From Phalacrocorax aristotelis (Eukaryota; Chordata; Aves; Suliformes; Phalacrocoracidae): DNA of 64,000 nucleotides. Shown here piece after piece: positions 37,871 through 52,879 of this stretch. The position numbers and the translations under genes are program-made. Within the stretch, counting starts at the first letter, position 1. Each line of letters starts with the position of its first letter. The stretch covers positions 58,569,733-58,633,732 of the forward strand of contig NC_134276.1 of assembly GCF_949628215.1 (NCBI RefSeq), read 5' to 3'. The notes beneath the pieces were generated by a model that saw nothing but the letters and a program-made list of their open reading frames with translations, searched no databases and had not been told where the DNA came from.

Positions 37871-40800
37871 GTGCATGTCTTTCACCTCCTTGATTGGTGC
37901 TGTAATCACTGTACTGCCACATTAAATGTGAGAAACAGCATTGCCACTACTTGCTTTTATTCCTATGGCTTTGTGTGGAAGTGATATCTGTTGTGTTTGT
38001 TATTATCTTACTGTTGGTGTGTTGCTAGATTCACAGAGGAATGCTTAGTGAATTAGGCCTCTCAAGGGGCTTGGCTGCGTGCATGCCTCATCTCTAAATC
38101 CCAAGAGAGCTTAGGTGTGTGACACTCTTGTCGTTCCAGTATATGTCTCAGCTGGGCTTGCACAGCTGCAGGCCTTCAGGCAGCTACCTTATTTTGACAA
38201 AAACCTTAGATGGATGTGGCTTGTCAAGAAATTAAGGGGGTAGGCAGAAATTTTGTGGAGCAGTCTTTTGGACACGGGTCCCTAAATTCTTTTGGTGTCC
38301 CAGTATATTTACCTACCTCGGTTTTGCATTCAAACCCAGAAATATTGTCCATCAGAATGTTTTCCTCTAGTTACCTCTTGCTTTTTCACATCAGTTTCAT
38401 TCCCTACGTTTTGAGCAGTGAGTTCCTGAATGCCTTTGTATGGCTCTTGTTAGTACAGAATATGGAGTAGACCACAGACTTGATGATCACATCATCCACA
38501 GCATGGGCTTGACCATCCTTGTACTTCAGATGCCTTCCTTCCCCAGAAAGGGAGTTCTAGCCACAGGTTATATTATATAGCTGATTATAACATTATATTT
38601 GGAGTAGAATCTGCTTAGGTGGCTATCCTTATACAAATAGTTGTGTGAGGCATGATAGACTCTTTGCTAGGAAGAAACTGGAGAAGCAGGTGATATCAAG
38701 ATAGCCTGCCGAGAGTCCACAGAGTTTTAATGTTAAATATCAAACATGAAGGAACTTGATTAATTACTCTTCATAGGCATCTTTTCTGTGTTTTTCCTAG
38801 TTTGGCTATGCAGCCTCACTTAACATTAAAAGCTGCAGACACTCAGCAGGCTACCTTCATATCATCTGCTTTTCCAGTAGTTGTTACAGGTTGGCCATAT
38901 GAGAATAGATAGCCTTCTGCTCCTTGATCCTCAGTGGTGTACCATAAAATTTAGGCATGATGGCACGTTCTGGAATTTCACTCAATCCAAATATTCCCAA
39001 ATTTTATTCAAATTGTGGAGAAGTTAAGCTGCCTGTTGATGTGATGAATGAGTGGCTATGTTTTGATGGACTTAGGTTTGAAGAACCCTCTGCTGCCTTT
39101 AAAGATAACATTATGGATCAGATGACAATTTTGCCTGGACTGTATGACTGGATATCTAATGGTCTTGCCTCTAATCGGGCACTATATACATTATAGTCAT
39201 TCCATCTGGGATTGTGTAGCCTCTGTTGCTTACCAAAGTATCACTGTCTTACTGTGTAGCTGCTGCAAATTTCTAATGAGTCTGTTCACCATCTAGCAGT
39301 TTTTAGTCAAACCTCTTGTAACCCTTTTATTTCTAGTGTTCTCTGTAACCAGATTTCATAGCAACCAAAGTCAGAAGTTTGCTACCCATCAGATGAGTCT
39401 GTCAGCAACTGTTGGCAAGTAATGCTGTTCCTCTTACCTCTCAGGAGTACCAGTTTTTACTAAAAGGTCTGGCATTATTGTGGAACTAGTCCAGCTGCCA
39501 TCAGGCCCTATGCCTCAGATTCTGCAGTGACCACGTAATTGGAGTACTGCTGGACTTGTTCCACATCTGTGCTAGGGTGGTTTTCAGGAACCATAGCGAG
39601 CAAACACAGTCCTTGGACAGCCTCCTGATGGACTGAAGCTACTGTTCTGTCCATATTTTTGATTTACACTGTCTGTTATGTTTGTAATTGCCCAGAGTTC
39701 AACTGCTGGGCAGCTGTAATAGTGTATAGACAGGACACATAATGTGAATGTTTAACTAAAAGCAGGGTCCTTTCTCAAGGGAAGGAAGGGACTGGCACTT
39801 GCAGACAGTATGAACCCTCAATCATACTACTAAGCTGTAGTGGACATGTTCAAAATACCATTACCTGCCTAAAATTATATCACCAGAAGCTCAAGATAAG
39901 CATCATGGTAGTCTGATCTGATGATGGAAAGGTGGTTTCTCCTGACTGCTTCCTCCTACTATACTTCTGAAACTCTTTGATTAGAGAAATCCACATAATT
40001 CAGTTTTTACCTACCAAAGTTTACAATGTAACTGTTCTGAAAAGGAAAATAAAATTTACAGAAAGCTGTACTTGAAAGGGTACTTGAACTTAAAAGGTCC
40101 AGATTGCTCTGGAACACACGGAAGAGGGAAGGAGGCTGATGTGCCTACTATTTATTGCAGGGCTTACTGGGGTATCCCTAGGCCTGATACGAATACGCTG
40201 AGGAAAAAAAAATTGTGGTTACAAAGTTTTCGCCTCTGGGAAGAATTGCTACCTTGTAGACTCAACATAGGAAAGACAACCCGACTTTGGGGGCGGGGGG
40301 TGGTGTGGTGTGGAGGAATAGTTTACCCTGTATTCTTTCCATGGATTGTCAAGAACTTGGCTATTCAATACAATTTGCTGTTTATTGCAGGATATTGCTT
40401 TTTTTCTTTATCTTGTTCCAACCCTAGTAAACTGTATTTGGCTAAAATATACAAAAAACCATCCTTTTTTTACATTGAGATGAGCATATTCAAGAAAGAA
40501 AACAAATCACCTAAAGGTGTGAAATCACTGAACCTAGCGCATGTTTAATTCTCCTCCAGATGGTTTTTATTGAGAAATAGTGACTGCTATCACAGTAGCT
40601 TCATCTGCCAGAGAGGGACAATGGAAAGCTCAATCTTGGATGAAAGCTGAGAAGGCACACCTTGAAAGTCCCTTATTACTCTAAAATTAAGCAATTGTAT
40701 TGCCTTCCTAGTTGGGATAATTGGACTGGTAATTGAAGTCTACATTCTTCTCCCAGAGATGATCAAAACGCCTTCCTTTGAAAGACTTTCTGTCTGTCTG

Positions 40801-43800
40801 CAAGAAATGTGGTTAGATTAAAAGGACTGGGAACAGTCTGGGCTTCACACCCCTGCATATACCTTCATATTAATTGAAATGGTCTTTCTGCATAGGACAA
40901 CTTAATGTGGAAAAATAATTAGTGGCCTATTTTCAGGAAATTCTAGTTGCCAATTAGTGATTCAACGAAGGAGGTGTAAGGGACACTAGGGTGTGTGATA
41001 CCTTCAAATATAGGCTCTTTCTTAAAAGAAGTCCAACTTTCTTAAATATTTTCTTACCATTATTACTGTTGCTTTTGAGGGTTAGGTATACAAATTATTG
41101 TCCTTTCCGTACCTGGAATGTGATAGACATGTAAGTATTGGGTGATATTTTGTTTCTCAGCATAAAACAAAGTACATTATCGTTCAGCATCTTTCACAAA
41201 CTGTTACCTACCTAAACGTTGCCACTTCAAAAATAAGTTTACACAGAAAGACAGATGGCTAAAGTGTATGTGTATACACAAATATATGCATATATGTGTA
41301 GATGGATTGCTCAGTCTTCTACTCTGTGGGGTCAGGCATCAGGACAAAAAAACCAAAATGTGGATTTCACTGGGTTCTGCAGTCATCTTCTATTTAAAAT
41401 AGTTTAAAATAGGCTTTGTCCACATCTGAAAATATTTTCATTAAGTTACTTTCTGAAGAAGTTTGGTTAAACCAAAGTAAAGCCGCATAGTTTTTTTCCC
41501 TAATTTCAGCAATATTAAAATTGGTGTCCATATGGGAATTCACAACATTTTAAAGAAATAATTTACATTGGCCTGGCTTGTTTGCTTTTCCTCTCTCTGA
41601 AAAAAAAAATGTCGATATTAGCCATAGCCTCTTGTTGTGAAGGTTTTAATCCTTTTTCTCTCTCCCTCCTTCTCACGCACGTATGCATGTGTTGTTTTTT
41701 CTATCAGCTAGCAAAACCCATCCTCTCCGTTAGCTGAGTAACTGTTTCTTTGGGTGACAGAGGCCATCAGCTGGTGTACAGCCACGGGCAAAATGCCAGC
41801 GTGGAGGCACTCCAGTGCCCTAGGGATGCTGACAACTGGGAGCCTTGGGTTCTGACCCTGAAGCACCCACTCCATTGGTGACACAACTTCGGCACTGGCC
41901 AAAGCAGCCAGGTGCCTAAAGCCCCAGAGATGCATCGGCGTGGGCAGCTGTGTGGTGACAGAGTCCCAGAGGCTAACCTGGCTGGTGCAGGCGTGGCCTA
42001 ATAGCTGATAGGGTTAACGTGTATAAAATGGTCTTCAAGGTGTTTGAGTGCCACAGAGTGTCTTCATAGACAATAAAATGGCTGTCAGACAGGTTGGTAA
42101 CAGTCTTCTGGGAAAAGGGAGCTTTCTCTAACCTAGAGTAGACCCAAAGAAATTACCATTTCTATAGTAGTTAAAATATAAATAGCTCAATATCTGAGAT
42201 GATAAGGATATCTCGCTCCTCATCCTAGCTGGCTTCATTTTAATAGTTTCTCAAATATTAGATTTGAGATATACATACATACATGTAAGGAAGAATAAAA
42301 TGTTTAGATTTTACTATTTTATGTGCTAGATACCCTATATCTTATGTCATTTTATAAACAACTTCTTACTAGGAAGGTTCTAGATACTAGAATGGGTAAA
42401 TTTTAGCTTCAAGTCTTCCAGTGTATTTGCGATGCTGATTTAGAATGCCATAGTCTGTTGGGTTTTTTCTGTAATTGGTATCTGTCTTACTGTAGGAAGA
42501 ATGAAAAGTGTTCCTAAGAAAATAATTTCTGAAGTCTATGTTCAACATAGAAGAGAGATTATCAGTAAATCATGCTTTATATCTGCTGCATAGAGGTAGT
42601 ATGCTGGGAGGTAGTATTTTATACTTGAAGATTAACCAAAACTTATTTAAAAAAAACCCAAACAAACAAATTAAAAAAAAAAACCCAAACAAAAAACACC
42701 CACATGACTTCAAAAGCTCTTATTTTTGTATATTCATGTTTAGATATGAAAGTGGTTTCACTTAACTAGCTGGTGTGCTCTTTTTGAATCAAATTCCTGT
42801 AGTTACAAAGTTGAGTTGTTAAAGATGGAAGTCACTTCTGAAAACTGTGGAGAAAACCTTGGTGCTCTGTTCATTCAAACATTCCACTTATTTAAACCAG
42901 GCTTACGGTAATTAGGTAAATTATTCTGTGAGGTGAGTGCCACCAACTTTCTGCTGTCATAGCAGAATGGTTTTCTTTCCCAAGTCAGAAGTCAAATCTT
43001 CTGGTAGAAACTTAGCAGGAGCAAACAGGCTTTCAGTGCATCTGCTAATGAAACTAGTCAAGGCTTTCGGATTCATGTCTGTTTTTTTCTTTGTTGGTGA
43101 CAAATTTTATTTTGGTAAAAGAGGGCTTGACTATAGTCAAAAAGGATATGAAGTCATAATACTACTTCTGAAGTAAAAGAGAAAATGGTAGAACTAGTAC
43201 TATTTTCTCCTAAATTGGTTCACTATACTGACATGGCCAGTGGCTTAGAGATTCTGTAAAATAGTCTGTCTTCTGAAAAATACCTGGAGTCATAACCCAG
43301 TTGTACCTTTGTGAGGAAAATATGTCTCAACAGAGCATTTTTTGCAAAGTTTTCATATAAGCATTGTAGGATATTTTTATTAACTTGAAGGACATTAAGC
43401 TGTATTCTTCTTTGGTTACTAGGGCAACAAAGAAATCTCTGCTTCGTACTAGACACAGAAATTCTCTTCAGGCTATGCAATATCATATAAACTCTGGTAT
43501 CTGTCTGCTTGAGCTTCTACACAGGGATTGATGAGGGAGCAGAAATTTATGCCAGGTTGTTTGCCTCTTAATCCCATTATTTTTATTTTACTTTTTCTTA
43601 AGTTTTAAGTGACCTGAACTAGGCTCACTGCAAAAGGTCAAATTCTTCAAAAAGTAATCAAATAAAAGCTATTATGAACATGCAGTTCATATCCATATGT
43701 AATGCTCAGTTCTACAGATCGGATAGTGGCAATCAAATTGCCAGAGGTGAATTTTGTGACCCAGGCTTGCGTATGTTTTCAGAGACTAAATCTGGGTAGT

Positions 43801-44569
43801 GCTGAAAGTCAGCAGCTCTGACTTCTTGGAGTAAGAAGGCTCTTACCTTGACATGGAGGAGAAGCTGTTGCTTTTTGTGTGGTTCTGACTGGACGGCGCA
43901 GCACGACGTGATCATTCCTGAACTCTAATCCTTTGGAAGCAGGTGATGCTGCTAAGAAGGTTTTGAATTAGTTGTTAGGCCTATTCTTGAAGACTGTAAA
44001 AGTGTGATTTTAATGACCTAGAGAAAATCCTATTAGAATAGTTTAAATAAGTGTTGCAGTGGGATTTTTATCCATGATTATAAGTTGGTTAAAGGAATAT
44101 AAGAATGTGTTCGCTTTGAAGAGTGAAATAATACCTTACAGGACTATAGTCTTCTGGCCCTTTTAAAATGCACATGCATTTGACTATTTTTGCTAGCCAA
44201 AGTTTTTACTTTTTGTATCCACTAAAAAGTTTTGCTTTCTATACTTTAAATAAACAAGGATAAAGAGATTGAAGTTGTCATTAACTTTATGCCTGAGCTT
44301 TAGTTAATTTTGTAAAATCTGGTTTATTCCCTTTGCTTTCATAATGCTAGGATATATGTTTATCTTGAGTCCTGTAAGTACAATTATCGGTTCCTCTACA
44401 TAAACGCGTAGCTATAAATATTTGTGTAGTTTTGGCATTTGTTTCTCAGCCCATTTTCTATGGAAACAAGCCTTATGCAACTCAGTTTTCTGCTTGTCTC
44501 ATCTTCCTCCATTACCTGCCAGTAAGTTTTGAATTCTGTGGCAAAGTTAAACTAAACTAAATTAAATGC
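37871..44569 (+). other. RAP2A: RAP2A intron 1, further part
   Basis: No exon or classifiable repeat was identified. The longest open stretch (40072-40548, 158 codons) begins at TTG, has no known domain and lies inside the intron. An A/C-rich low-complexity tract lies at 42647-42700. A locally GC-richer island of unknown nature lies at about 41700-42000. Confidence 0.55.
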
Positions 44570-44745
44570 TGGGACAAGTTCCCAAAGAGTTTGTGGAAGG
44601 TCTGTCCTTACAGTTTTTCAAGACTGCACTGTATGTGGCCCTGAGCGAACTGGTTGAGATCTCCTGGCCGATCTTGCTTTGAGCGGGGGGTTGGACTAAA
44701 GAATTTCCCGAGGTCCCTTCCTGCCCTAGGGGTTCTGTGGTTCAA
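44570..44745 (+). mobile_element. CR1 LINE 3' end fragment
   Basis: The order of phrases is that of a CR1 3' end: 'gggacaagttcccaaagag', 'tttttcaagactgcactgta', then 'gatcttgctttgagc', a G-run, 'ttggactaaagaatttc' and 'aggtcccttcctgccc'. It lacks the RT region and has lost the terminal repeat pattern, so it is a short, old, 5'-truncated insertion in the sense orientation. Confidence 0.85.
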
Positions 44746-45919
44746 AATCTGGAACAAATTAGAAATCTAAATGATTAAGTTCTATCAGAATTGTTGGTGG
44801 GAAAGAGACCCTGTCACTGCTCTGCTTGTGGAAGAAAATGGGCATGAGCCCAGCCCTGATTACGGACTGGAGAATGGTGAGGGGAAGACTTGTAGGGAGA
44901 GGTTAAAACTAGAGCTTTAGATATCAGCATTGACCGAATCTGTAAGAAACTAGACCTACCATTGTTCTAATAAATTACTTACCAGACATTGTTTTGTAGA
45001 AGGGTTGGATGCTGCCTCAGGTTTTCCAAATGGAGTATTAACAATGTATTTGTCTCTAAGATTTTTTTCTTTAACCCAGCTACAGGCATAAACTTTGACA
45101 CATCTGAGTTGGTACCAATCTGTTTGGTCACTTTCCTTCTCTGTCGCTGCCGCCCCCCCCCCCGTCCTTTGTCAATGCTTCCTGTGCAGTATGGTATATT
45201 TTAAAACATTGCAGTAATTCATCTAAAGGTTTGCATGTCAAGAGATCTCCTTCTGAGAGAAATTTCTTGTGATGAAGCATGTAGTGATAGATAAATGGTA
45301 ATGCATGTTAGGGTCACTGTTAAGTTCTTTGAACACAGCAATGTAATAAATTAAAAATATTAAACAGAATCTGTAGAGTTGCTGTATGATGTGCAAGAGG
45401 CTTATATTGCTTTTAATAGTCATCTACATTGTTCATTGCCTTTGCAAAGGGACCTATTCAATCCCACATCATCTGAACAGGCAGGCTTTTTTGACCTTGT
45501 AGAAGTTTTGTACGGAAAAGAAAGGAGGAGGAGAAATCCCTCAATGTCAGCATGTTTTAAGATATTGTGAGCCCTTGCAGTTTCTGCTCAAGCTGGTGGA
45601 GTTGAAGTGAGGTAACAACCTTGGCTTTGTCCCCCACGCTGGTGTTCCTGCTCCTGGTCTGAGGCACACCTAACCCAATAGCTTTTTTCTTTCTGCTTGC
45701 AAGCTTGTTGTTGTAAAGAAAACACAAAAATTTGTGGGGTTATGTAGCCTACTGCTGAGAATAGCTGGGATGCGGGATGTTTTTCTCTTGAAGAGTGAGC
45801 AAAACAGCTAATGCATCCTTCAAGATGCCTCCTTTGCTAAGGATGGAAGACCTCAGAAGTGTTTATGTGCCAGAGGCATTCAGAGGTTAAATCTGATGAC
45901 TGTTGTTTTCTTCAGGTGG

Positions 45920-46033
45920 AGAACAGAGGTGCAGAGCCCAAGGGGCTTGCTGGAAATCACACAGAAAGTCTGTAGTGGGGTATGGAACTAAACCCACATC
46001 TCTTAAATAGCATGGCAGCACTCCTCTTGCTTG
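45920..46033 (-). mobile_element. Probable MIR/CORE-type SINE relic
   Basis: The plus strand carries, in order, 'ggtgcagagcccaagg', 'ggaaatcacacagaaagtct', 'gtagtggggtatggaactaa' and 'acccacatctctt', which parallel the reverse complement of the MIR consensus (cttgcccaaggtcacacag, agtggcagagctggga, acccaggtctc). This is the best of the SINE-like relics here. Confidence 0.55.
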
Positions 46034-48064
46034 GCGTTTAATGTGTTTCTGCAAGGTATTAGAGGATACATTTTAATTAAAAGCGGTTGTGTCTGGAAAA
46101 AATGGTCATCTTAAAGAATTGTCTTTTTTGTAAGACTTTAAGATAGTCTCTTTAGTATCTTCCATATGTTGTACATTTAGTAGGTACTGAAAACCTTGAC
46201 ATACCTGGACATCCTCATTGTATTGGAATAAACATTAATATATTAGCATGGTATATGGTTTTAAACTATTTAAGGACAGAAAACTTATACAGTCATTAAG
46301 AATAATTTTCAAGCATGGACCCAAAGTTTAAATACTTTGAGGCCTAATTTTCAAGACATTGAGCTAGTAGACTACAGCTAGTAGCAGCAATTTTTGAAAA
46401 ATTAGGTGCTTACCTTTAGCGTCTGGAAATTTTGAGCAAGGACTTTGTATTTAAGCAATCATACTGTGCCTCATAATCTCTTCAGAGTTTTCTTGACAAC
46501 TAGACTTCTTTCACTGTGAACTGAGTATAGAGACAGGAACTAAGTGAAATCGATCCACCTGTGAGAATCCCAGATTTGTAGGACATTCCGACTTTCCTGT
46601 TGCTGTTCAAAACAAAAGAATTAGTCATGATGGAAAAAGTCAGGTAAAACACTTGCCTTGCATTTTATATAGAATTGAAACTTGTGGTTATTTCTTCTTA
46701 AACTATCCCAAAGAATAGGAAATGTGGCCAGCACTTCAGGATTTCAGCAAGATGATGTTGAGGCTTAATTGTGTAAGGTGAGAATTTTGATTGGCATAGA
46801 GAGGGAACTCGAGGATTAAAATATTGTTTGGATATGCTCACAGCAAACCTGCTGCTAAGCAGGTAGATGTTATATATTGTGTAGAGTCTTTTCAGTCTTG
46901 ATAACAGACTTCAGTGTTAGATATGAGTTGTAACAATAGAAACTAGGGAGAGGTGTCCTGTTTAAGGTGAAAGCTAAGCTCTTGTTTGTGAAGGCTTTTG
47001 AGCATCTGAAATGGCAGTGGATGAGAACTGCTGTTACTCCTGTCATAGGGTCCTGTTTGTTATCCCCAGCGCTCAAAGCGCTGGTGCCTGTCACTTGCTA
47101 TGCCAGCACCTTACTGCAGGGGGGAACTGATAATGTCACTGGACGAAGCTTAAACATACATGGAGTTCTGCCAGTTTGCTGAGAAAAGGACTCCCTAAGA
47201 TCTTGATGATCAGGGATTTTCCTTTGGGACTTCCCTTTAGTGAATGTGGAACCCTTAATAGGGCATGTCAGCAAGCCATTGAATTTTCAGGTATACTTAT
47301 TGGTTTACCATTTAAGCAGGTGGCAGAGCTGAAGATAGGCTTGATCTGCAGTGACTTGCAGAAGCAGACTGAACATGTGGAAGGAGTTTATCATTATCTT
47401 AGTTGCCCCATGAGATCTTAGATGTGGAAAATCCTCTATAGGTAAGAATTTTTCTCCAAAGTGATTGGAAATAACCTGGAAAGTTCTTTAGTGTCCTTCA
47501 TGCAGAAATGATATGCATTATCCTGTTGCCTTGGTTGCAGCAAAGGAATGTAGGTTTACTAGATAGCCTTTGAGTACGTGTATGGGATAGTACCATCCAC
47601 CGTTCTTGTCCCTTGCAGGTGTAAGCTGCCTAGAAATAAGGTGTTCAAGTGCTTTGGCTGAAAAGTGCTTATAGTAACAGTTGAGAAGCAAATATATATA
47701 GTGCTTCATTACATTGGATTTTGTTGTTGTTGTTTCTTGGGCTCTTGCTTGGAAGAGAACTATTTCCTCTAATTACTTACAAGCACAGTACCAAGGATGA
47801 GCCTGCCAAACAGTTTCAGCAAAACTGGCATTGGTTGAGACTTCCCAGACCTCACGACCAAACTGGGAAGTGTAAACTGACTATAACAATCACAGAACTG
47901 AATTGGCTTTAAACTATTTTATTTAAGTTAAGGTGATTATTTCCAGAAAGTTTCATGTACAAGAGCAAAGATAGTTTCTGAAGCCTCCTCAAAAGCGATA
48001 CAGTATGGTGGTTATTTATTATAATATTATTCTTTGAGTTGTTTTACAACTATTATTTAATTTG

Positions 48065-48190
48065 CTGTCCTATGAGTAAGTACAATTATCCTGACTTTAT
48101 ATACCTCAGTCTGTCCATCTGAAGAGTTTGTTTCCCAAGGGCTATAGGAGGAGTTCATGTCAAAGCCTAGAATAAAATGTTAGATCCCCA
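48065..48190 (-). mobile_element. Possible MIR/CORE-type SINE relic
   Basis: The plus strand reads 'gtaagtacaattatcctgac', 'acctcagtctgtccatctga', a decayed 'tttcccaagggct' block and 'tagatccccagtcctgc', in the order expected from a reversed MIR core. It is highly diverged and was judged by eye. Confidence 0.4.
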
Positions 48191-51100
48191 GTCCTGCAAT
48201 TAGGCCATCACAGTTCTTTATAGCAAAATAATTAATGACTCAGCCACCTAATTGCAGTGGGACTTCCAATAAGCTCTCTAACAATCTACTCATTTATAAA
48301 AATTATTTAAAGACTTTTTTTAGTTGAGAGTTGTTGCTTAAGTAATTAAATCCTTATACAATATAGCTTACAGAACTGAATATTAAATGCAATTAATTGG
48401 TAAACTGGAATGACTTGTTTGCATCAGAATGTGGGGGTGGGTGGCGTGGGGGGTGTTGCAGCTGTTCTGTATGGGTTTACCTGAGAAGCTGTAATAATTT
48501 CCATTAGAGAGCAAAGTGCTCAAACTTTGCAGAAACCTACTTATTTTTAGATTTATATCTCTATCTCCTGACACATTCTATACATGTATACAGGTATAGG
48601 CACATCTTCATTGGTCTATACTTGCAGGACTCCATGGAAAAAGGTATAGCTCTGCAGACTGAGCACCTGCTGTTGATTTAACTCATAATGTTAAAACTTT
48701 TAAAGCTACCAAAATACAAGGCATCAGGTTTGGAAAAAGGAAGTGCCCTTTCTGCCTAAATTTCTTAAGACAAGGCAGTAATTGCTTTAGAAGTATGTAC
48801 ATATTTTCCTGCTGCTTTGGTTCAAGAATTGGAAGCTTTCAACAAAGGGTTAAGGATTGTTTGGTTTCCCCTTGACAATTCTGTGGCCTTGCTTCCTTTT
48901 CCTGGTGTTTGAGAGGCTCAGAATCAGACTAGGGAACACCGTGTCTTTTCTTATCCTCTGAAGCTGATGTGAGTTTTAACTGTTGAGGATTCTGCATTAA
49001 ACTTGCAATTAATTGTGTGAAAGGGTTAAGAAATGGTCTTGAGAGTTACATTTGGAATATATTCTTTCTCTGGCTGAGAAAACTTCAAGTTATGACAGAT
49101 TTTACTGCAGGCAATCAAAGTTTGCAAGTTATGTTACATAAAAGGTACTAAACATTATTTTGTATGAATTTGTAAACAACCTAATAGATTTAACTGTTCT
49201 TTTTGATACTTTATTTCATATTGCCCAGAATTCTTTTACTGTGTATTTTGGCAGGATTCTTACCACAATTTTTTTTATAAGTCTAAAATGAAGAATATTT
49301 ACTTTTACTGACCTTCTGATCTTATTTGCATCATTGTCCCTAGTATCTTTATCGCTTAAATTACTTTCCTTTTTGAAATACTATTAAAAATGCCAGAAAT
49401 ACATTAAAAAAAAAAAAAGGGGGGGAGGGGGAGGGCAGGGAAGACACCCTGCAAGTAGAAGAAGGTAATAAATGTGGCTTGGTACTGGAGACTTCTTTTG
49501 ATTTCAGTGGTCCCAGTATTTAACTTGTAAAGTTAGGAATACATCTTTCCATAAACTTCAATGGGACTTAAGCTAGTTACAAGAAAAAGTCTTTTAAAAT
49601 GCATGGTTTTTCCTCTTAATTTGTTGTTGTTATACAGAAAGTTTCTGAATTTTGGTTGAATGTATTTGGCTCTGATATGAAGCTCAGGCAAAAATCCTAG
49701 AAAAGATGCAACATTTCCAGAATGTGAAATTAGAAAGCAGGAACTCATTTGAACTTTTTAATGTCTTCTCCTGTACTGGTCCAGCTCACTTCTCCCCCCA
49801 CCCACCCCCAGTTTAGGGGTACTGGGTGATCTCTAGCACAGTTTAAGGGAATAAGATCAATTTATTAGTCTTGGTGTGTATAATTTTTTAAATTCTTTTT
49901 TAATTCTTCATATTATATGTTCACTGCACGTCATCTTCAGTTTTATCTTTATCCAATGACAGCTCTAACAAGAAATCTGAGAAGTGCCTTGTAAAAGAGA
50001 TTCGATGTGATGTCAGGTACCGCCCATGTTTCTCTCTCTCTGAATAATATCGGAGGTAAAAATCTCTGAAGATCATTTACATACCATTTATCTTGAGCCT
50101 TTTGAAATGTTTTAAGCTATTCTTCAAAGTGTACATATTAATCTAAACAGAAGTGTGGATGATTTATGTGCCATGTGGGGTAAGATAAAATGTAGAAATT
50201 GTTTATCACTGTGTGATATGTAAGGCAGTGTAGTCAGTGGTGCATAGCTGGGCCACATAAAACATTTAAAGTCTGCGTGTTTATTGATTCCCCATGGCTG
50301 TGGTGTCCATCCTCAGGAAAACTGAGGGATTTACTGTGGCCTGTTGGTCCCAGCAGCTCATTAAAGATGGATAACAGGGTGGTTTTTAGCACTGAATAGT
50401 TATCTGGGACTGGGAAAGACATGCTGGTTTTCTATTATGGAGCAACAACTGTATCTTGCCAGTTGTGATATCCTAGATATGATGATATTTGACTCTGCAC
50501 CAGTGTCTTTCACAGGGCTATAAATTACTGCAGTCGTGTTATCTCTTTATGAGTTGCCACTGCTCAGTATCTGTTGTATTAGAGCCTAAGATAGTGCCTT
50601 AAAAAGGGTGAAGTACCTTGTTCTTTAAACGTGTTCTGCAAACACGTGCAATTGGTCTTGCAAAAATTTGTTCCTGAAGAGGTCTTGAAAAGTCAAGCCT
50701 TCCCGTGCTGCGTTTGAGTAGATTTCTTACAGGCTCTGCTATGACGTTTGCCCTAGAATACATACTGCGCTGCACTGATACAGAGGAAACTGGCAGCAGT
50801 TCTCATTTTCAGGTAGCCCTCATGCTTTTCGTTAGGAACGATTAGTGCTGCTCAAAGCTTTTCAGCAGTCCTGAGGAAATTGGGTTTTCCTGTTCCAGGA
50901 ATGAGGAGCAGAACTGTACCACTTCTCCAGTGCTAAGGGGACAGGCAGGGGAAGAAGGGCTGCACTGATGCACTGAAAGGCAAGATGTCTGTCCAGCTCC
51001 CATAGTGGGCTGAGCTGCCCTCTCGCACACCCTGTGATGGCAGCAGCAGTATGGCTTTTCAGGGCTCTGGTATAGGTGGTGGGGTTTTAGCCTCTCTTGC

Positions 51101-52879
51101 TTTGCTGAAAGTCTTTGTGAGTAGGTTAGATCTTACTTGAAGCTTTTGGAAGGATTTTGAATTCCTGGGTTTGATTTTTTGTGGTTGTATGGAAGGGTTC
51201 TGTATTGCTGCTTGGGCATTGCAAAGACAGCTCTTTTTTTCCTTTGTAAAGAAGCTGGTTTCCTGTTGGGCCACTGAAATTCAACAGGGTGAGACACCTG
51301 TGGGGAAGAGATGTACCTCTTCTCATCAAATTTCCTTAGAATCATGTAATTCTGCCACATCTGAGAAATCACCCTTTCCCACTGGGGGCCTGTGCTGCTG
51401 CATACCACCTCAGCAGTGGGTGTGCCAACATCTGGGAAGTCTGAAGCTCTGCAAAAAGCCAGTGGAACCTCCAGGGGCAGGCAGAAGTCGCCTCCAGCAA
51501 GATCAGCAGCCGTGGTAAGGAGAACGTTGAACCAGGGATCTCCCCCATACCCATCAGAAATAAATTTGCCCAGAATACGAAGTGAGGCAGGAAATTCTGG
51601 CAGTGTTGGGAGGTAAAGGGTGGAGAGCCAGCTTGAACTTCAGAGCTTGTAGAGCTTGTTTTAATTGAGAGCTAGGGCTTCCATGGTGCGTTACCAGAAT
51701 CAGAAAGCTGGGAAGTAGTACAGAGACCCTTAGGGACTCTGAATGAAGACAAGCAGGGGCTGGAACCCCACTACATGGAACCACATCGTTTCTGTAAAGG
51801 CCTATTAGTTCACACATAGTCAATCCATCATCATCGTATTTGGAGAATACAGTGCACAGACATCTGGTCTGGCTCTCCCATACTCAGCTTGGGTCTGGCA
51901 GGACTGACACTGTACTGGAGCTCATAAGCCCATGCTGGATCCAGTCTTTTGCTCAGTATCCACGGACTGTTTTCCCATTATTTGCCCTATTCTAACCTCC
52001 ATTATTCTGGATAATGGATACTGACTTTTCTATGTAGAAAGACAAACTGTGTAATTGTATAGATGTGTGCGTATATATATTACAGACAGTTTTTATATAT
52101 TATAGGCATGCATAAGTACCTATATTTTTATATATTTTATATTGATATATATAAAGTCACGCAGAATATACATATATAAAAAGTATTTTCTCTGTAAAGT
52201 TGACAACTCAAAATTTAGGTAATACAAGGATGTATTTTGCAAGAGCAACTTTATTTTTGCCCTGTGAGGAGGTATTTGATAGGATTACATAATGAGAGTT
52301 TTACAGAAACACCTTCTTACACAATTGAATGCTGCCAAGCGGTTATTGGACAAATCTGGATTATATGGTGAATAAGGCTGTTGACTGTAAAATTCCCATC
52401 TCATTTTAAGTACTGAAGGTAGGTAGTGAACAGGATAAATGCAAGAGGCAAATGCAGGAAAAAGCAATACAGAAAAGTGCTTCTATCTGTTCCACCTAAT
52501 AATTCCTAGATGGTTCTGTGCAAATAAATTAAATTAGACTTTTCACATCTATCCTGTCAGCTCATCAGTTCTTCTTTTTGTCCTGCAGTACAAAACTTTA
52601 TTATTTCCGCTGCTCCGTTTCCCAGGTGCTGAGTACTTGTAGTAAACAGATCCTCAGGTATTTAGTTGCCCAGCTTTTCTAGGGTTCTTAAACCTTTTAA
52701 AGCACTTGAATATTTCAGCAGAACTGGGTATAAATCTGCAACAAGTCTGTGTGTGGGTTCCCTCATATGTTTCTCAACAAATTGGAGTGATCTTGCAGAA
52801 CGAGAGGAGAGGTGACCTTGTGTTTTAATTCTGGCTCATCGACGTCTTCACTGAATGCTTCTCAAGTGGCTGCTTTGAA

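Noticed and set aside
40072..40548. 158-codon open frame in the RAP2A intron
   Set aside because: It starts at TTG, lacks any known motif, has no splice context and is of a length expected by chance over 28 kb in six frames.
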